This document shows positions 42,966-53,795 of a DNA stretch of 64,000 bases, one piece after another. Source of the stretch: Neoceratodus forsteri (lineage: Eukaryota; Chordata; Ceratodontiformes; Ceratodontidae); contig CM057452.1 of NCBI GenBank assembly GCA_016271365.2, positions 1,246,105,001-1,246,169,000 on the forward strand, read 5' to 3'. Under the pieces are notes generated by a model. The model saw only the letters and a program-made list of their open reading frames with translations, was not told the DNA's origin and searched no databases. The position numbers were made by a program, and so were the translations under genes. Each line of letters begins with the position of its first letter. Position 1 is the stretch's first letter.

Positions 42966-43370
42966 AATTATTTATTTATTTAAATTTGCTTGCCAGATAG
43001 GGACACAGGACCAATGGTCTTTTTTCAGGTCTGACCTGTAAGTCTAATACAAAATACAAATGAAACAAACAACACAAAAACATCAATTAATAAACAGAAC
43101 AATTACAAACATCCTGATCCTGCAGATGTTGTTTAAAATTATGTTTAAAATGTTGAAAAGAAATGGAAGATCTTAATGCTTTAGGTAGTCCATTCCAGTG
43201 TAAAGGTGCTGCAATGGAAAAAGCAAAAGTGCCAGCCTTAGACTTACAAGAAATGGTCTTAAGTACCTTGCCCTTATCTGACCTTAATCTAGAAGAAACA
43301 GATCTGGTAGAAATTAAATCAGACAATGGAAAAAAGTATGAGGAAAAATTGACTTAAAAATCATACATCC
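42966..43370 (-). mobile_element. LINE 3' end (L2/CR1-type C-terminus), copy A
   Basis: Starts on the plus strand with TTATTTATTTATTTAAATTT, a reversed A/T tail. The minus frame 43,087-43,326 ends with AFSIAAPLHWNGLPKALRSS and FKHNFKQHL, the AFAVAAPxLWNxLP..LR motif found at the C-terminus of L2/CR1-type ORF2 proteins. Short 5'-truncated copy. Confidence 0.7.
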
Positions 43371-43525
43371 AAAAAAATACTCAGTTCTTGATATACTGTG
43401 GGTGACAACCAGCCTAAGTTGGAGTAAAGAACACAGAAATGAGTTCATATGGGGCAGACAAAACAAAGCAACACATATTGTTGTAAGTTATAGAATGAGG
43501 ATTATGCTCCTTACAAGCCAAGCAA

Positions 43526-43673
43526 GCAATATTGCATGATGAGGTGTGGGTTATGGTTGTTAAGAACATGCCCCAGGTGCATTATAAGGTATGAGGCATT
43601 TGCACCGAGTGCCTTTAGCACCTGGGAAGTGCTCTTATCAGGCCATAACCTATGCCTCGGAGTGTCTTATTGC
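43526..43673. mobile_element. 148-bp fold-back (MITE-like) hairpin, copy A
   Basis: GCAATA pairs with TATTGC at the ends. Inside, GAGG pairs with CCTC, GGTTATGG (43,549) with CCATAACC (43,643), and CCCAGGTGC with GCACCTGGG. Copy B at 63,471-63,618 has the same length. Confidence 0.7.
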
Positions 43674-44004
43674 ACTTCTAAAATGGACCCCTAAGTAATT
43701 ATTTAAAATAAAAAGAAAAGAGAAAAAAAGAAAAGCAGAAATATAAAAATGGAGGTTTCAATAGGTCAAATAGTAAAAAATAGTCCCCCTATTACAGTAA
43801 TTGTTTATTGCCAGCAGAGGTCTTTCTATGAATTCCTGAGGCAGAAAGTAAAAAATATCTTACAGAGTATGTAACCCCCCCCTGCACAAGCCGTATACAT
43901 TTAACATTTTTCTTTTTTTCTCATTTATTACTTTGTTTATGCATGTGAAGAGTTACTGACTGCTGACTCAATTTTCTTATAGCATTTCTGACTTCAGGTG
44001 TTGT
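43674..44004. other. AT-rich stretch without a recognised gene
   Basis: Homopurine run of A/G (43,705-43,740), then AT-rich DNA. No motif seen; shared with copy B. Confidence 0.5.
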
Positions 44005-45060
44005 TTATTTTATTTATTATTGATTTATTTATTAAGTCTAGGATTACAAATACCTCTGAGCCTTGGCTCTTTTACAAAGGTCCCACATCAGAGAAATACA
44101 AATTATAGGGAACATCAAGACAGACATTACAACAATGTGGACATTTCAAACAGAGTACAGATTAATACAATTCAAGGGTAGCATTGTAACAAGGCAGCCA
44201 GCGGCATTTGTCAGAGAAAATAGACAACAAATAAGAAGTGCCAGAGTCATAGGGGAGGGAAGAGGGATTGGGGGAAGGAATGTAGGAAGGGTGGGAGAGG
44301 GGTGAAAAGTGCAGCTCTGGGTATACCAAGATGTGAGGGTAGAATCCAGTGAGGAGGGGAGAGGGGGACCACTAGAGCAGGAAGGGAGGTGGAGAAACAA
44401 GGTTAAGTTGGGCAGTCACAGGAGCTGTTGGCAGTGAGATAGTCCCGGAGCCTAGTTTTAAACATACCAATTGTTGGGGCAGAGGAGATGGTGGGTCTGA
44501 GGCCATTGAACCAGAGTGGTGCTCGATAAGCAAAAGAGCACTGTCCCTGTGAAGTGTGACAGTGGGGGACTTTCAGTAGCTGTAGCGTGGATCTCCTAAG
44601 GCACCATTTGTTAATTTGGTGTTGTAACAGAGTTGAGACCCCAGAAGGTGCAAGGCCAAGGTAGATTTTTTTCACCATGGAGCAGGTGAGAAACTTTATG
44701 TGGTTTGATAGTTGGAGCCAGCCGGTCTGAGTGTACAGGTCACATGTGTGGGTGAGACGGTGAGCACCAGTGATGAGCCAACATGCCTTATTTAAGGCAG
44801 TTGAGAGGTGTCTAAGGGTTGTGGTTGTGGACGAGCAGTAAATGATGAGACTATAGTCTATTACAGAGATCACAGAGCTCAGGACTGCAACCTTCAAAGC
44901 TTCTGGCGTGAGGTGTGGTCTGTGTCTGTAGAGGAGACCAAGCTGTATATTAGCAGCTCTAGCTACATTATCTACATGAAGTCCATAGGAGAGATTAGGA
45001 CCAAGTTGTATCCCTAAATATTTGAAGGACCCCACCTGATCTAGAGTTATGTAACATTTA
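44005..45060 (-). mobile_element. LINE C-terminal half (L2/Rex-like)
   Basis: The reversed tail TTTATTTATTATTGATTTAT starts near 44,007. The minus frame 44,403-45,035 is open for 210 codons. It has FKYLGIQLGPNLSYGLHVDN, LGLLYRHRPHLTPEALKVAV, VISVIDYSLIIYCSS, LNKACWLITGAHRLTHTCDL and FAYRAPLWFNGLRPTISSAP. This is the region after RT in L2/Rex-type ORF2 proteins, ending with the WN.LP-like box. It is 5'-truncated at about 45,060 where a C-rich run begins. Only its tail is visible in copy B before the window ends. Confidence 0.75.
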
Positions 45061-46120
45061 TCCCCCCCCCACGCGCCAACATCGACAAATCCTTTTTTTT
45101 TCTTTTATCTTTGTCTCTTTCAGTTTGGCTGTTTTGTTTTGCTACTAAGTGCTGTTTGACTGACATCAAGCGTATCCCTTTGAAGCCGCCATAAGGAGCC
45201 ATTTCCTAATTTGTGGTAACTTTGGAGATTGTTTTTTTTTATTATTTTTTTTTATTTACTTCTTTTGGTCCGTTGTTTCATGGGGAGGGGGGAGCCTTCA
45301 GAGAATACAGAGAAAGACATAATGGAGGAGCAGCTATGTGAAGAAAATGGGTTTGGAGATCGTGCTCTTGCTTCAGCCTGAACTGCAGCAGGCTACTTAG
45401 ATTTTTAAATGATCTATTCTGGTGGTATCATGTGTGGACTCACTGTAAACTTTGTGTGTGTCTGTGGGGAATAGGGGTTTCATAGCAGCTACTTGTAGTA
45501 CTGAACAGTTTTGTGTTGCTCCCACTTGTTTCTCGCTTCTATATTGCCATTGATTGTTAGTTGAGGAGCTGCAGCAGGTCAGCAGTGGCACGCACTGATT
45601 TCCCCATGTACTGCATCTTAGTTGGCACAAGTAGTGCCCATTGTAACATTATGTCCCGATAAGGACACGGCTGGAAAGGGCTTCCAGCCAATCAGTATTC
45701 AAGAATTGTTTTGCCCATTTTATAAGTCAAAATAAAGATTCGACACATAATCAAAATGAGGGAGGAGGGAGCTAAAAGCAATAGATTTTTGAGTTTAAAA
45801 AGGAAAATAGATTTTACATTTATAAAGAATACTCAATTTCTGATTAATAGTCTGACTTATGGATTTCACCTACAAAGACAAGGTTAGCTTAGTTTCAGAG
45901 TAACACACCATGATATTTAAATTGCTGCACTTGTTCAATAGCAGCACCAACACAGTCTCACAACAATAGATAGATCATATTTCAACATGTGGGCAGTACC
46001 AATTAACCCTCCTAAGATCCCAAAATGCACTTAACAATAAAAGGTCATGGGGTCAAATTTACCCCACATATGTCATACTTCAAAAAAACAAACTAGAATG
46101 ATTTTTAAGGTTACATTTTA
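45061..46120. other. No recognised gene; short GC-rich segment
   Basis: Starts with a C run (45,062) and CACGCGCCAAC, with T tracts around 45,090 and 45,235. A 34-codon plus frame at 45,280-45,384 (starts MGRGEPSENTEKD, ends DRALASA) is too short to judge. The rest is AT-rich. No partner in the window because copy B would place it beyond 64,000. Confidence 0.4.
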
Positions 46121-46860
46121 TTTTAAGTCTCCTTAACTACAGTGAAACTACTGTATAACTACAATGTAACTACTATGTAACTTTGGTGTAGTTACATGTA
46201 ACTATAATGTAGTAGTTAACTAGTTTCACAGTTGTGGTTTACTGTAGTTACAAAATTTGCATGAACTGGTAGTTACCACAATTACTGTTGCAACAGCTGT
46301 TACATGTGTAATTACACTTCCAGAATAAACCAATTTTTCTGTCACACTTTGCAGCAGCTGTTACATGCGTAGTTACACTTCCAGCATAAATCAATTTGTG
46401 CCAAAAGAGAGACAGTTGTGGTTGCATGTGTAACTACCACATCATGCAGTTTGTATAACTACACACCAGGAAGGGTCCCTATCTGTGTATACTTCGCCAC
46501 CCGCCACCACACCACACAGCAGATCAGTGGTAAAATGCATGCCATGTAGCCATGCCCCACCCCAACCACCCACATGTGCTGTAGCAGGCCAGGAGTGTGA
46601 GTACAGAAGAGATGTGGGTCAATGCCACAGAAGCAGCACATTTCTTTGTAACTACAGCATTGTTACAAGCCAATAAATAATTATGTAAATTATTTTTATT
46701 ATATAAGTAACCAGTGTAGTTGTATAGCAATTAAGAATATTAGATTGCATGTTTATTAAGCAGTAAGTGTATGTGGAACTGATTTCTGACGGAAAGCATG
46801 CATCAGAACTACAGCACTGACATTCAAAGTAAGTGTACAGTAGTTACACTGTTCTTCATA
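46121..46860. repeat. Block with at least 12 GTAGTTA/TAACTAC motifs
   Basis: The heptamer occurs on both strands, most densely at 46,134-46,280 and again to 46,850. It is often extended to GTAGTTACA. Two units of about 64 bp (CAGCTGTTACATG-GTA-TTACACTTCCAG...) lie in tandem near 46,292-46,400. Non-coding; possibly the subterminal repeats of a DNA transposon. Confidence 0.65.
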
Positions 46861-47482
46861 TGCTTTATTTTAAGTGTCAGTTTCTGTGTACTTACTTTGC
46901 AAATGCATGAAGGGTTGTCATAAAAGGCAATCCCCTTTGTTCCATGCCAAGGACCCAGAAAGAGCTGGAAAGGGGGGAGGTCATAGGGATGGGGGGAAGG
47001 GATAGTGAGATCAGAAGGGAGAGGTGTCTCAGAGGAACAGGGAGTGGGAAAATTACATCAGAAAAGGGGAGTGAGAAAGGATGAATGGGAAGGAAAAGGG
47101 GCAGAGTCAATGGTGGAGCAAGCTGGGGTTCAAATAGGCTTACAGGGTAGCTCTGCCACTTTTTGCCAGGCTGGAAGAAATTTCTATTTTTGGTCTGGCA
47201 CATCAGTCGGAGAGTTCCTGTTAGAGAATTGAGGTAATGAGTAACTGGGTTATCGACTTCAATTGTTATGTATTGTTTTCAGTTGAATTGTGGAGGGTAG
47301 TTTCGGGTTGTCTGTAAGGAAGCTGATTTCACCTACAGAATGGCTTTTAGTAGTATGAGGGTGGTTGTTGATGAGAAAAAATTTGTGCTAGTTGTTTTAA
47401 AAAAAATAAAACAGTAGAAGAGTGAGAGAATTCCGTTGGTTTCTGGGTGCAAGGAGAAGCCAGTAGGATAGGGCTAGTAATC
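46861..47482. other. No gene seen; ends at duplication junction
   Basis: Purine-rich on the plus strand (46,960-47,110). Open frames here are compositional. The last 80 bp precede the point where copy B starts. Confidence 0.5.
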
Positions 47483-49148
47483 TGGAATGTGAATTTTTAG
47501 GATGCCTTCCAAACTCGTAATAATTCCTGCCCACCATGCCATTAACAGAGGACAATCCCATACAATGTGGAATATCAACCCAGAACCTTTCTGGCATTGC
47601 CAACATAAATCTGAACCTAAGAGTCCTAACTTCACTAAATGAACTGCAGTGCAATGCCATGTACATAACACCTTCTTCTGAATAAGTTGACGTTTGGGGT
47701 CAGGAGAAGCCTTATGTGCTGTGTACCAGCACTGATGCCAAACTTCTGGATCCAATTCCACCTGCATATCCTCCCCCGATTTTATCCTAGATGGCTCCCA
47801 ATCCAGTAAATAGACCCTCAACAGTTCTTTATACAACAAGCTAACATGCCCCCTTTGGGTTTTAAACCATTTAAGCAATCATTTCATCAAATCAGACTCA
47901 ATAAGACTAAAAGGCTTGAAAAAACTGTCCCAACAGAGCAAGTCTGAGCTGAAAATACCTCCACATATCCCTAGATTGAATTTTAAATTTGGCCTGTAGA
48001 TCATGAAATGAAACCACAGAACCAGGCTCCTGTTCCACTAAATCCCCAACAGTCCTAAGACCCTTAGCCACCCACATACTTCAATACATATATGACTATT
48101 CCTCACCAAAATAGCAGGATTATACCACAATGGCTCAAAAAACACCAAAAATGTAGTATCCCATCCAAGCGTCTCCACACCTGAAGAGATACTAGCCGAG
48201 AAGCCTGACTAGAGGATTTCAATAAGACTGCCAAAGGACCTGACCTAACAAAGTTTGCTCAATCTCCACCCAAAGGGGTGACTTAGAAGAGTAGGGGAAT
48301 ATCCAATTCAAAGTCTGTTTTACCCCATGACATACATGTTAGGCCCACAACCAAGGCAAATTCCATCCTCCTGAGATCCCAAGAGCATGAAGGATCTTCT
48401 ACTAAAACTAGGAGGAGTACCATTCCAGAGGAAGTCAAATATCATCCTATCCATTTTAACTCAAAAACCCATTGGGATAGTGAGTGGTAAATCCTCCCAG
48501 ATCAATATGTCATATGCTTAATAGCATATGACAAAACCCTGAAAAAGAAACAGTATGGTACATGACAACAAGATAGTGCAATACCTTGAATGGTTCTATG
48601 TGTGGTACTGCACCCCCTCTCTGTCCCAGGCAGATGATAAGACTTCTGTTGGGATGAACTTCTGCCAAGCAGCTGCCATGGCACAACAAAATGAACCACT
48701 GGCAGAAAGGGATACAAGCACAGCATTTGGGACTGGGTTCGATTCCTGGTTCCAGATGCATAGAAATTTTGTTTTTTTTTCACACTTTGTGTGATATTTA
48801 CTTTACCCTCCCCAACCCCCAAGTTAGGTATTTTAGTTGGGGGGATTGGGGGCACATGCCAAAAATCGTGCTGTATTGGCAGCATAGTATATGCATGTGG
48901 CATAATGTCTTGTGACATTATGACTCCGTGCAGGGGTAGATTACACTATTTATAAAATAACCACGGAAACACCATCATTTGATGGTGGCAGTTTTGACAA
49001 GAGGGGATAACTGAAGCTTTTTACACCTGTGAAAGTCAATCTTAATCTCCTATAAGACGTCTGAAAGATTCCGAGAGCACATGTCTTGGAGTAGACCCGA
49101 AGTAAACATATCCAAATACTTCACTCCATCAGGAGACCACTTAAGGTT
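47483..49148 (-). mobile_element. L1-like LINE fragment, copy B
   Basis: Partner of 25,871-27,551. The minus frame 47,474-47,878 gives 134 codons ending with LCWQCQKGSGLIFHIVWDCP, in which the CxxC pair is intact, unlike copy A. The RT thumb is near 48,430. The 3' end is missing because the duplication breakpoint falls inside the LINE. A tRNA-headed SINE (48,668-48,945) lies within. Confidence 0.75.
48668..48945 (+). mobile_element. tRNA-headed SINE, copy B
   Basis: B box GGTTCGATTCC at 48,736-48,746; the body has CACACTTTGTGTGATATTTA; the tail has CTTGTGACATTATGA. Partner of 27,074-27,345. Confidence 0.7.
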
Positions 49149-49880
49149 ATTTTGAACTATTTTTCATTCATTACCTATTCTTGACTTTCCTTACTTACTT
49201 AATCTTCATTTTTTACCTCCAGTTGATGAATTTGCTGGCGCTTGTACCAGTAGTTACTTCTGTAACACGTCAACATGATCATGCCTTGGACATGATCTTT
49301 TCTTTGGGCTCAAGTTTATAACCTCAAGTCTGATTCAGTCAGTCTGTCAAATCATTGCACAGTGAAGCTCTTTTACAAGGCCCACATTTGAGCCCCCCCA
49401 GGAGATGACTCAGTACCACCCTTTAAGAGGACTGAATTCAGTAAAACATCAGGCTGCACTGGACATATATGCTATGCTGGCAACCTGTGAGATGGAGACT
49501 GAAGAGGCAGTGAAGGCTTATAATAGGGTAATTTGTGACTCATGCAGTGCCATTGCACAGTACTATGTATGTCACATGGGGTGGGAGCACAGCAACAAGA
49601 TGGCCAAAGGCTGCTCCATTCCGTTCAGTCTTGTCCCGCTGCTTTGGCAAAACTTTTTTTACTCTAAGGCACTGTTAAGATTTTTAATGATGGTTTTCTG
49701 ACTGCTTGGCCATATGTGTGCAAAATACTTTTACTGCCAAGTTTGATAGAGGTTTTCAGAATTTATCATAAAGCTAAAACAAGTTAAGTAGTTGGTGTTC
49801 TGATAAGCTCCAGGTTAGACAGTCTGCATTTAATGTGTGGCATTTAACATGTGGCATTATCAAGTTGGCTTTCTAAACAG
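49149..49880. other. Flank with unidentified open stretch, copy B
   Basis: Partner of 27,552-28,110 plus 29,713-29,923. The frame 49,405-49,701 includes YHPLRGLNSVKHQAALDIY and YVCHMGWEH. The undisturbed CACTG insertion site is at 49,670-49,674. Confidence 0.4.
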
Positions 49881-49951
49881 CTTCTGTGTTTGAGCTTGGA
49901 CCTGGACGATTCCCAAGAAGAAAGGAGGATGCCTGGGATTATGATGGAACT
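49881..49951 (+). CDS. Possible host-gene exon 1, copy B
   Basis: Same 71 bp as 29,924-29,994: acceptor TTTCTAAACAG, frame SVFELGPGRFPRRKEDAWDY, then GTAATG. One base differs from copy A and it is silent. Function unknown. Confidence 0.4.
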
Positions 49952-50086
49952 GTAATGCTAATAAAATTACATTACAGTTTAAAAAGGTATGCTGGCATTG
50001 CCTTGGGGCTGGGGTTATTGGTGGTTGGCTTTTCTCCTCGAAGTTATTGCACTCAGAGGAATGTTTTTCTTTGTTTGTTCTGACAG

Positions 50087-50220
50087 GTTTCTATTCTGCA
50101 TGAGCTTGAGAATGATGCTGAAAAATTCAGAGTTCCAGAAATGCTAGAAAACTTTGATCTTTTGTTGGCGGAAAAAGGGTTTCAAAGCTGGCAGACCCCT
50201 AGAAGGAAGAAGAAGTTAGA
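50087..50220 (+). CDS. Possible host-gene exon 2, copy B
   Basis: 134 bp between TTTGTTCTGACAG and GTAAGT. Open only in phase 0; residues include SILHELENDAEKF and LLAEKGFQSW. Differs from copy A by one silent and one Glu-to-Lys change. If real, the duplication carries a partial gene. Confidence 0.5.
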
Positions 50221-51147
50221 GTAAGTAATTTAGCTTCCAATGGAGCACCCCACCACAGGAGAAAGAATATAGGGTATATTTTAATAAAAAGCTAACAGTG
50301 TTCTTATGGCTGATAACAGTGAATATGAACACATGGGTGACTGACCAGAAACTATATTTTCACCCACAGGGAAAAAAAGACCCTTTTTTCCTTTATTTGG
50401 TAATGTAAAAGAGTCCCATTGTATTGTGCAAGGATGCTGCTCAGTGACTGTGGAGGCTGGATATGGGGTAAAACTCCTTAAGAGGTATTCTTTAACTGTT
50501 TTGTTTTTTACTCTGTAATTGCCCAAACAAGAGATCTGACTTGGCCAACTTCAACTCTAAAGCAGGCGAAGTAAGGCACAGGGATTATGGTGCTGCTGTT
50601 TAAGTTTAAAGTTTCAGTAAAAGCAGGGAGCAGGGCACTCACCAATCATAAGTGTCACCAAGAAAGAAAGAAGCTTTAGTTCAGTATTTTCTTATCTTTA
50701 CTCCATATCCAAAAAGATTCCAACAGTGTTAGGACTGCAGTGCTGTGCTGCATTGCTGGCTTACGTATCGCCCTCCTCTCAAAGCTTTCTTAGAGCTAAT
50801 TGCAAAAGAAGTTGTAGGTGCCTATATACATACAAACTCAATTATATGTGCAATTTAAACCAATACTAAGTGAGAAATACTGTTAATTAAAAGTCATGTG
50901 TAGGTTGTGATTTTATGCTGTCAGTGACATAACATTGATTCATCAAAAGACTTTTTATACAAAATTAGTTACTAGAACTAGTCCATTTTTATTACAGACA
51001 GCAGCATTTTCTTAACTTTCTGTGGGCTGTAAGGTTTAATTCTCAAAAAAGAAATCCTCATTTGTCGAGGTTTCCGTACCATGAGGGATTCCTCAAACAA
51101 CAAAGAGAGCAGAGGATTAAGAGGCAACTTATTTACTGTTATATTTG
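50221..51147 (-). mobile_element. Possible intron then PLE 3' end, copy B
   Basis: 50,221-50,590 shows no gene. From about 50,590 to 51,147 it is the partner of the copy A PLE 3' end. TATATTTG at 51,140-51,147 is the left TSD of the CR1. Confidence 0.4.
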
Positions 51148-51742
51148 CAATAGTTAGATACATAGATACATAGACAGTGTCGGCAGACAAGGGCCTATGG
51201 CCCTCCCCGTCTGCCCATTTGAGCTTATAAATTCAGTTTACGTTTTCATAGAAGTCTGTTGCCCCTTACCGCTAACCTCCAGAATTCCTTTATGTCTATC
51301 CCATGCATTCTTAAATCCTGTGATTATTTCAGCCCCTACCACTTCCTCTGGCAGGGTGTTCCACTTGTCCACCACCCGTTCTGTGAAGAAATTATTCCTC
51401 ACGTTTCCTCTGAATCATCCTCCCTCCAACTTCATCCAATGCCCTCTAGTCCTGGAACATCTTTTTTGCTTAAAAATAGTGTATTCCTGCACCCTGTTCC
51501 TCCCTGTAAGATACTTGTATGTCTCTATCATATCCCCTCTCTCCCTCCTCTCCTCTCCTTCAGGGAGTACATATACAGTTCCTTCAACCTGTCCTCATAG
51601 GACTTGTGATTCAATCCATGTACCATCTTAGCTGCCCTCCTCTGAACCTTCTCTACCCTGTCTATGTCCTTACATAGGTAAGGTCTCCAGAACTGTACAC
51701 TGTACTCCAGGTGGGGCCTCACTAGTGTCTTATATAGTGGAA

Positions 51743-52357
51743 TTATGACCTCACTTTTCCTGCTGGTGATGTCCTGCCTATGCATCCCAGCATCCTATTT
51801 GCTTTACCTGCTTCCTTGTCACACTGTTTCCCTACCTTGAGGTCATCAGAGATGATAACCCCAAGATCCCTTTCCTGCTTGGTGCATGCTATATCCTCAC
51901 CCCTCAACTGATATATTGTGCCAGGGTTTTTGTGCCCCATATGCATTATCTTGCACTTCTTTGCATTGAATTTCAACTGCCAAACCCCTGACCATTCTTC
52001 AAGTTTTGGCAGGTCCCTTCTCATTCTGTCTACACCCTCTGGTGTGTCTACTCTGTTATAGAGCTTTGTGTCATCAGCAAACAGTGAAATTCTGCCTTCT
52101 AGGTCCTGCACAATGTCACTGATGAAGATGTTGAATAGGACCTGTCCCAGCACTGATCCCTGTGGTACCCCACTGGTCACTCTTCCTTCTGTGGAGTGAC
52201 AGCCATTTACCACCACCTTCTGTGTCCTGCCACCCAGCCAGTTACCTACCCACCACACTACTGTCCTGCCCACACCCATGTTCCCCAGTTTGTGTAATAG
52301 TCTTCTATGTGGCACAGTGTCAAAGACCTTGCTGAAGTCCAGATAGGCCATGTCCAC
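51743..52357 (-). pseudogene. CR1 ORF2 RT core, copy B
   Basis: 204 codons with motif A (YLDFSKVFDTVPH), motif B (GVPQGSVLGQVLFN), motif C (LFADDTKL) and the thumb WQLKFNAKKCKIMHMGHKN, ending in KQERDLGVIISDDLKVGKQC. All catalytic Asp residues are present. It is only part of ORF2, and the frames before and after are broken, so it is not functional. Confidence 0.85.
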
Positions 52358-52881
52358 TGCCCTCCCCGATCCACCTCCCTAGTCACCCAGTCAAAAAATT
52401 CAATGAGGTTGGTCTGACATGACCTTGCCCTGGTGAAACCCAGGTGCCTTGGGTCCTGTAGTCCATTGACAACCAGATGTTCCCCCAATCTCTCCTTCAG
52501 TAGTGCTTCCATGATCTTCCCCACTACCGAGGTGAGGCTGACTGGTCTGTAGTTCCCCGCTACCTCTTTGTTCCCACTTTTGTATAAGGGGCCTACATCT
52601 GCTGTCCTCCAGTCTTTGGGTACCTCCCCTGTTTCCAGTGATCGGCTAAACAGGATAGCCAGAGGTTCAGCCACCACCTCCCCTGGGTGCACCCCATCTG
52701 GCCCATTGCTTTATCAACTCTTATTACTTCCAGTTCCTTCAGGGCCCTTTCTTGTGTAAAGGGACTTGTATCCATTTCTGCACCATTCTCACCCCATGTG
52801 CTCCCGTCAGACCCATTACCCTCCTCTTCCTCAGTAAAGACTGGGCAGAAATACCTGTTCAGTATGTCAGCTTTACTGTTG

Positions 52882-53733
52882 TCATCCTCCATGTGGCCCC
52901 CATCCTCCCCCTTCAGTCTCACTATCCCTCCTTTTGCCTTTCTTTTTTTCACTTATGTACCTGTAAAAGGTTTTGTCCACTCTACCCACTGATTTTGCAA
53001 TGTGTTCTTCTGTTTGAGCTTTGGCTTCCCTTACTGACCTCCCTGCCTCCCTTTGCTTCTCCTGGTACTTCTCCCTATCCCCTTCTGCTTGTGTCTTTTT
53101 GTATTGCCTGAATGTAATATTTTTGGCTTTCACTTTCTTTGCTACCTCTTTGGAAAACCATAATGGTCTCCTCTTCCTTTTCCTCTTGCTAACCTGTTTA
53201 ATGCATAATTTTGTTGGTCTTGTAATCCCCATTTTAAATACTGCCCACTGTTCCTCAACCTCTGATTCCTGCCCCATTCCCCTTAATGCTTCTTTCAAGT
53301 ATCTCCCCATTTTCCCAAAGTCTGCCCCTCTAAAATCCAGGATACATGTTTTTGTGCGGTTTGGTTCTGCTCTTTCTGTGATTTCAAACCACAATGACTG
53401 GTGGTCACTGTTCCCCAGGTGCTCCCCAACTGTTACCCCCATCACACTGTCCCTGTTTGTGAGCACAAGGTCCAGTATTGCCTTGAGCCGAGTTGGTTCC
53501 ATGACCAGTTGCTTTGAGAAGGCACTCTGAAGGGAGTCCAGGATAAATCTGCTCCTAGTTGATGCTGCTGCTGCTGGAATGCTCCTGTCCACGTCTGGAA
53601 TATTGAAGTCTCCAACCAGTACTACCTCACCCTTGTCTGCCATCCTTTGGATGGCTAGCATCAGCTCCCTATCTGTTTCTTCCTCCTGGGCTGGTGGTCT
53701 ATAGACCACACCTGTGCAGTTGGCTGGCCCCAT
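52882..53733 (-). pseudogene. CR1 ORF2 EN C-terminal half and linker, copy B
   Basis: 283 codons, the longest clean reading frame in the window. It holds the last part of the AP-endonuclease fold: GVVYRPP, GDFN (Asp/Asn), LDLVLTNRDSVMG (usual LDLVLTN box) and GNSDHQSL (catalytic Asp-His). Then comes a basic linker (KRKRKRRPLWFSKEVAKKVK, FRQYKKTQAEGDREKYQEKQ) and KTFYRYISEKKKGKR leading to RT. The first EN strand with the catalytic Glu is missing because the CR1 is 5'-truncated. Confidence 0.85.
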
Positions 53734-53795
53734 TTTCCTTTCCAGCTTAACCCTCAGTATCTCTCCCCCATTTTGTTCCTCCTGGATCTCTGTTC

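Larger units (their letters stand above)
25871..47482 (+). repeat. Segmental duplication, copy A
   Basis: Collinear at high identity with 47,483 onward. TGGAATGTGAATTTTTAGGA starts at 25,871 and again at 47,483. If the two copies are head to tail, the unit is 21,612 bp and copy A ends where copy B starts. Direct comparison is possible to 44,054, which pairs with 64,000. Differences are scattered substitutions, small indels, a CR1 present only here (28,111-29,712) and a 30-bp tandem copy at 38,671-38,730. The order and orientation of all shared elements are conserved. Confidence 0.9.
51148..53795 (-). mobile_element. CR1 LINE (EN C-terminus to tail), copy B
   Basis: Partner of 31,192-33,844 with TSD TATATTTG (51,140-51,147; 53,796-53,803). 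Better preserved. A 283-codon open stretch (52,882-53,733) runs from VVYRPPAQEEETDREL through VGDFNIPDVDRSIP, FILDSLQSAFSKQLVMEPT and GNSDHQSLWFE (EN catalytic boxes) into the linker. A 204-codon stretch (51,743-52,357) carries MDMAYLDFSKVFDTVPHRRL, GVPQGSVLGQVLFNIFISDI and SLFADDTKLYN (RT active site). A frameshift near 52,690 separates them. Confidence 0.9.

Noticed and set aside
45280..45384. Short 34-codon frame as a first exon
   Set aside because: Too short, no conserved partner in the window and no clear promoter; left as a note only.
51743..53733. Active CR1 retrotransposon
   Set aside because: Catalytic residues are present, but the element lacks ORF1 and the EN N-terminus and has a frameshift between its two long frames.
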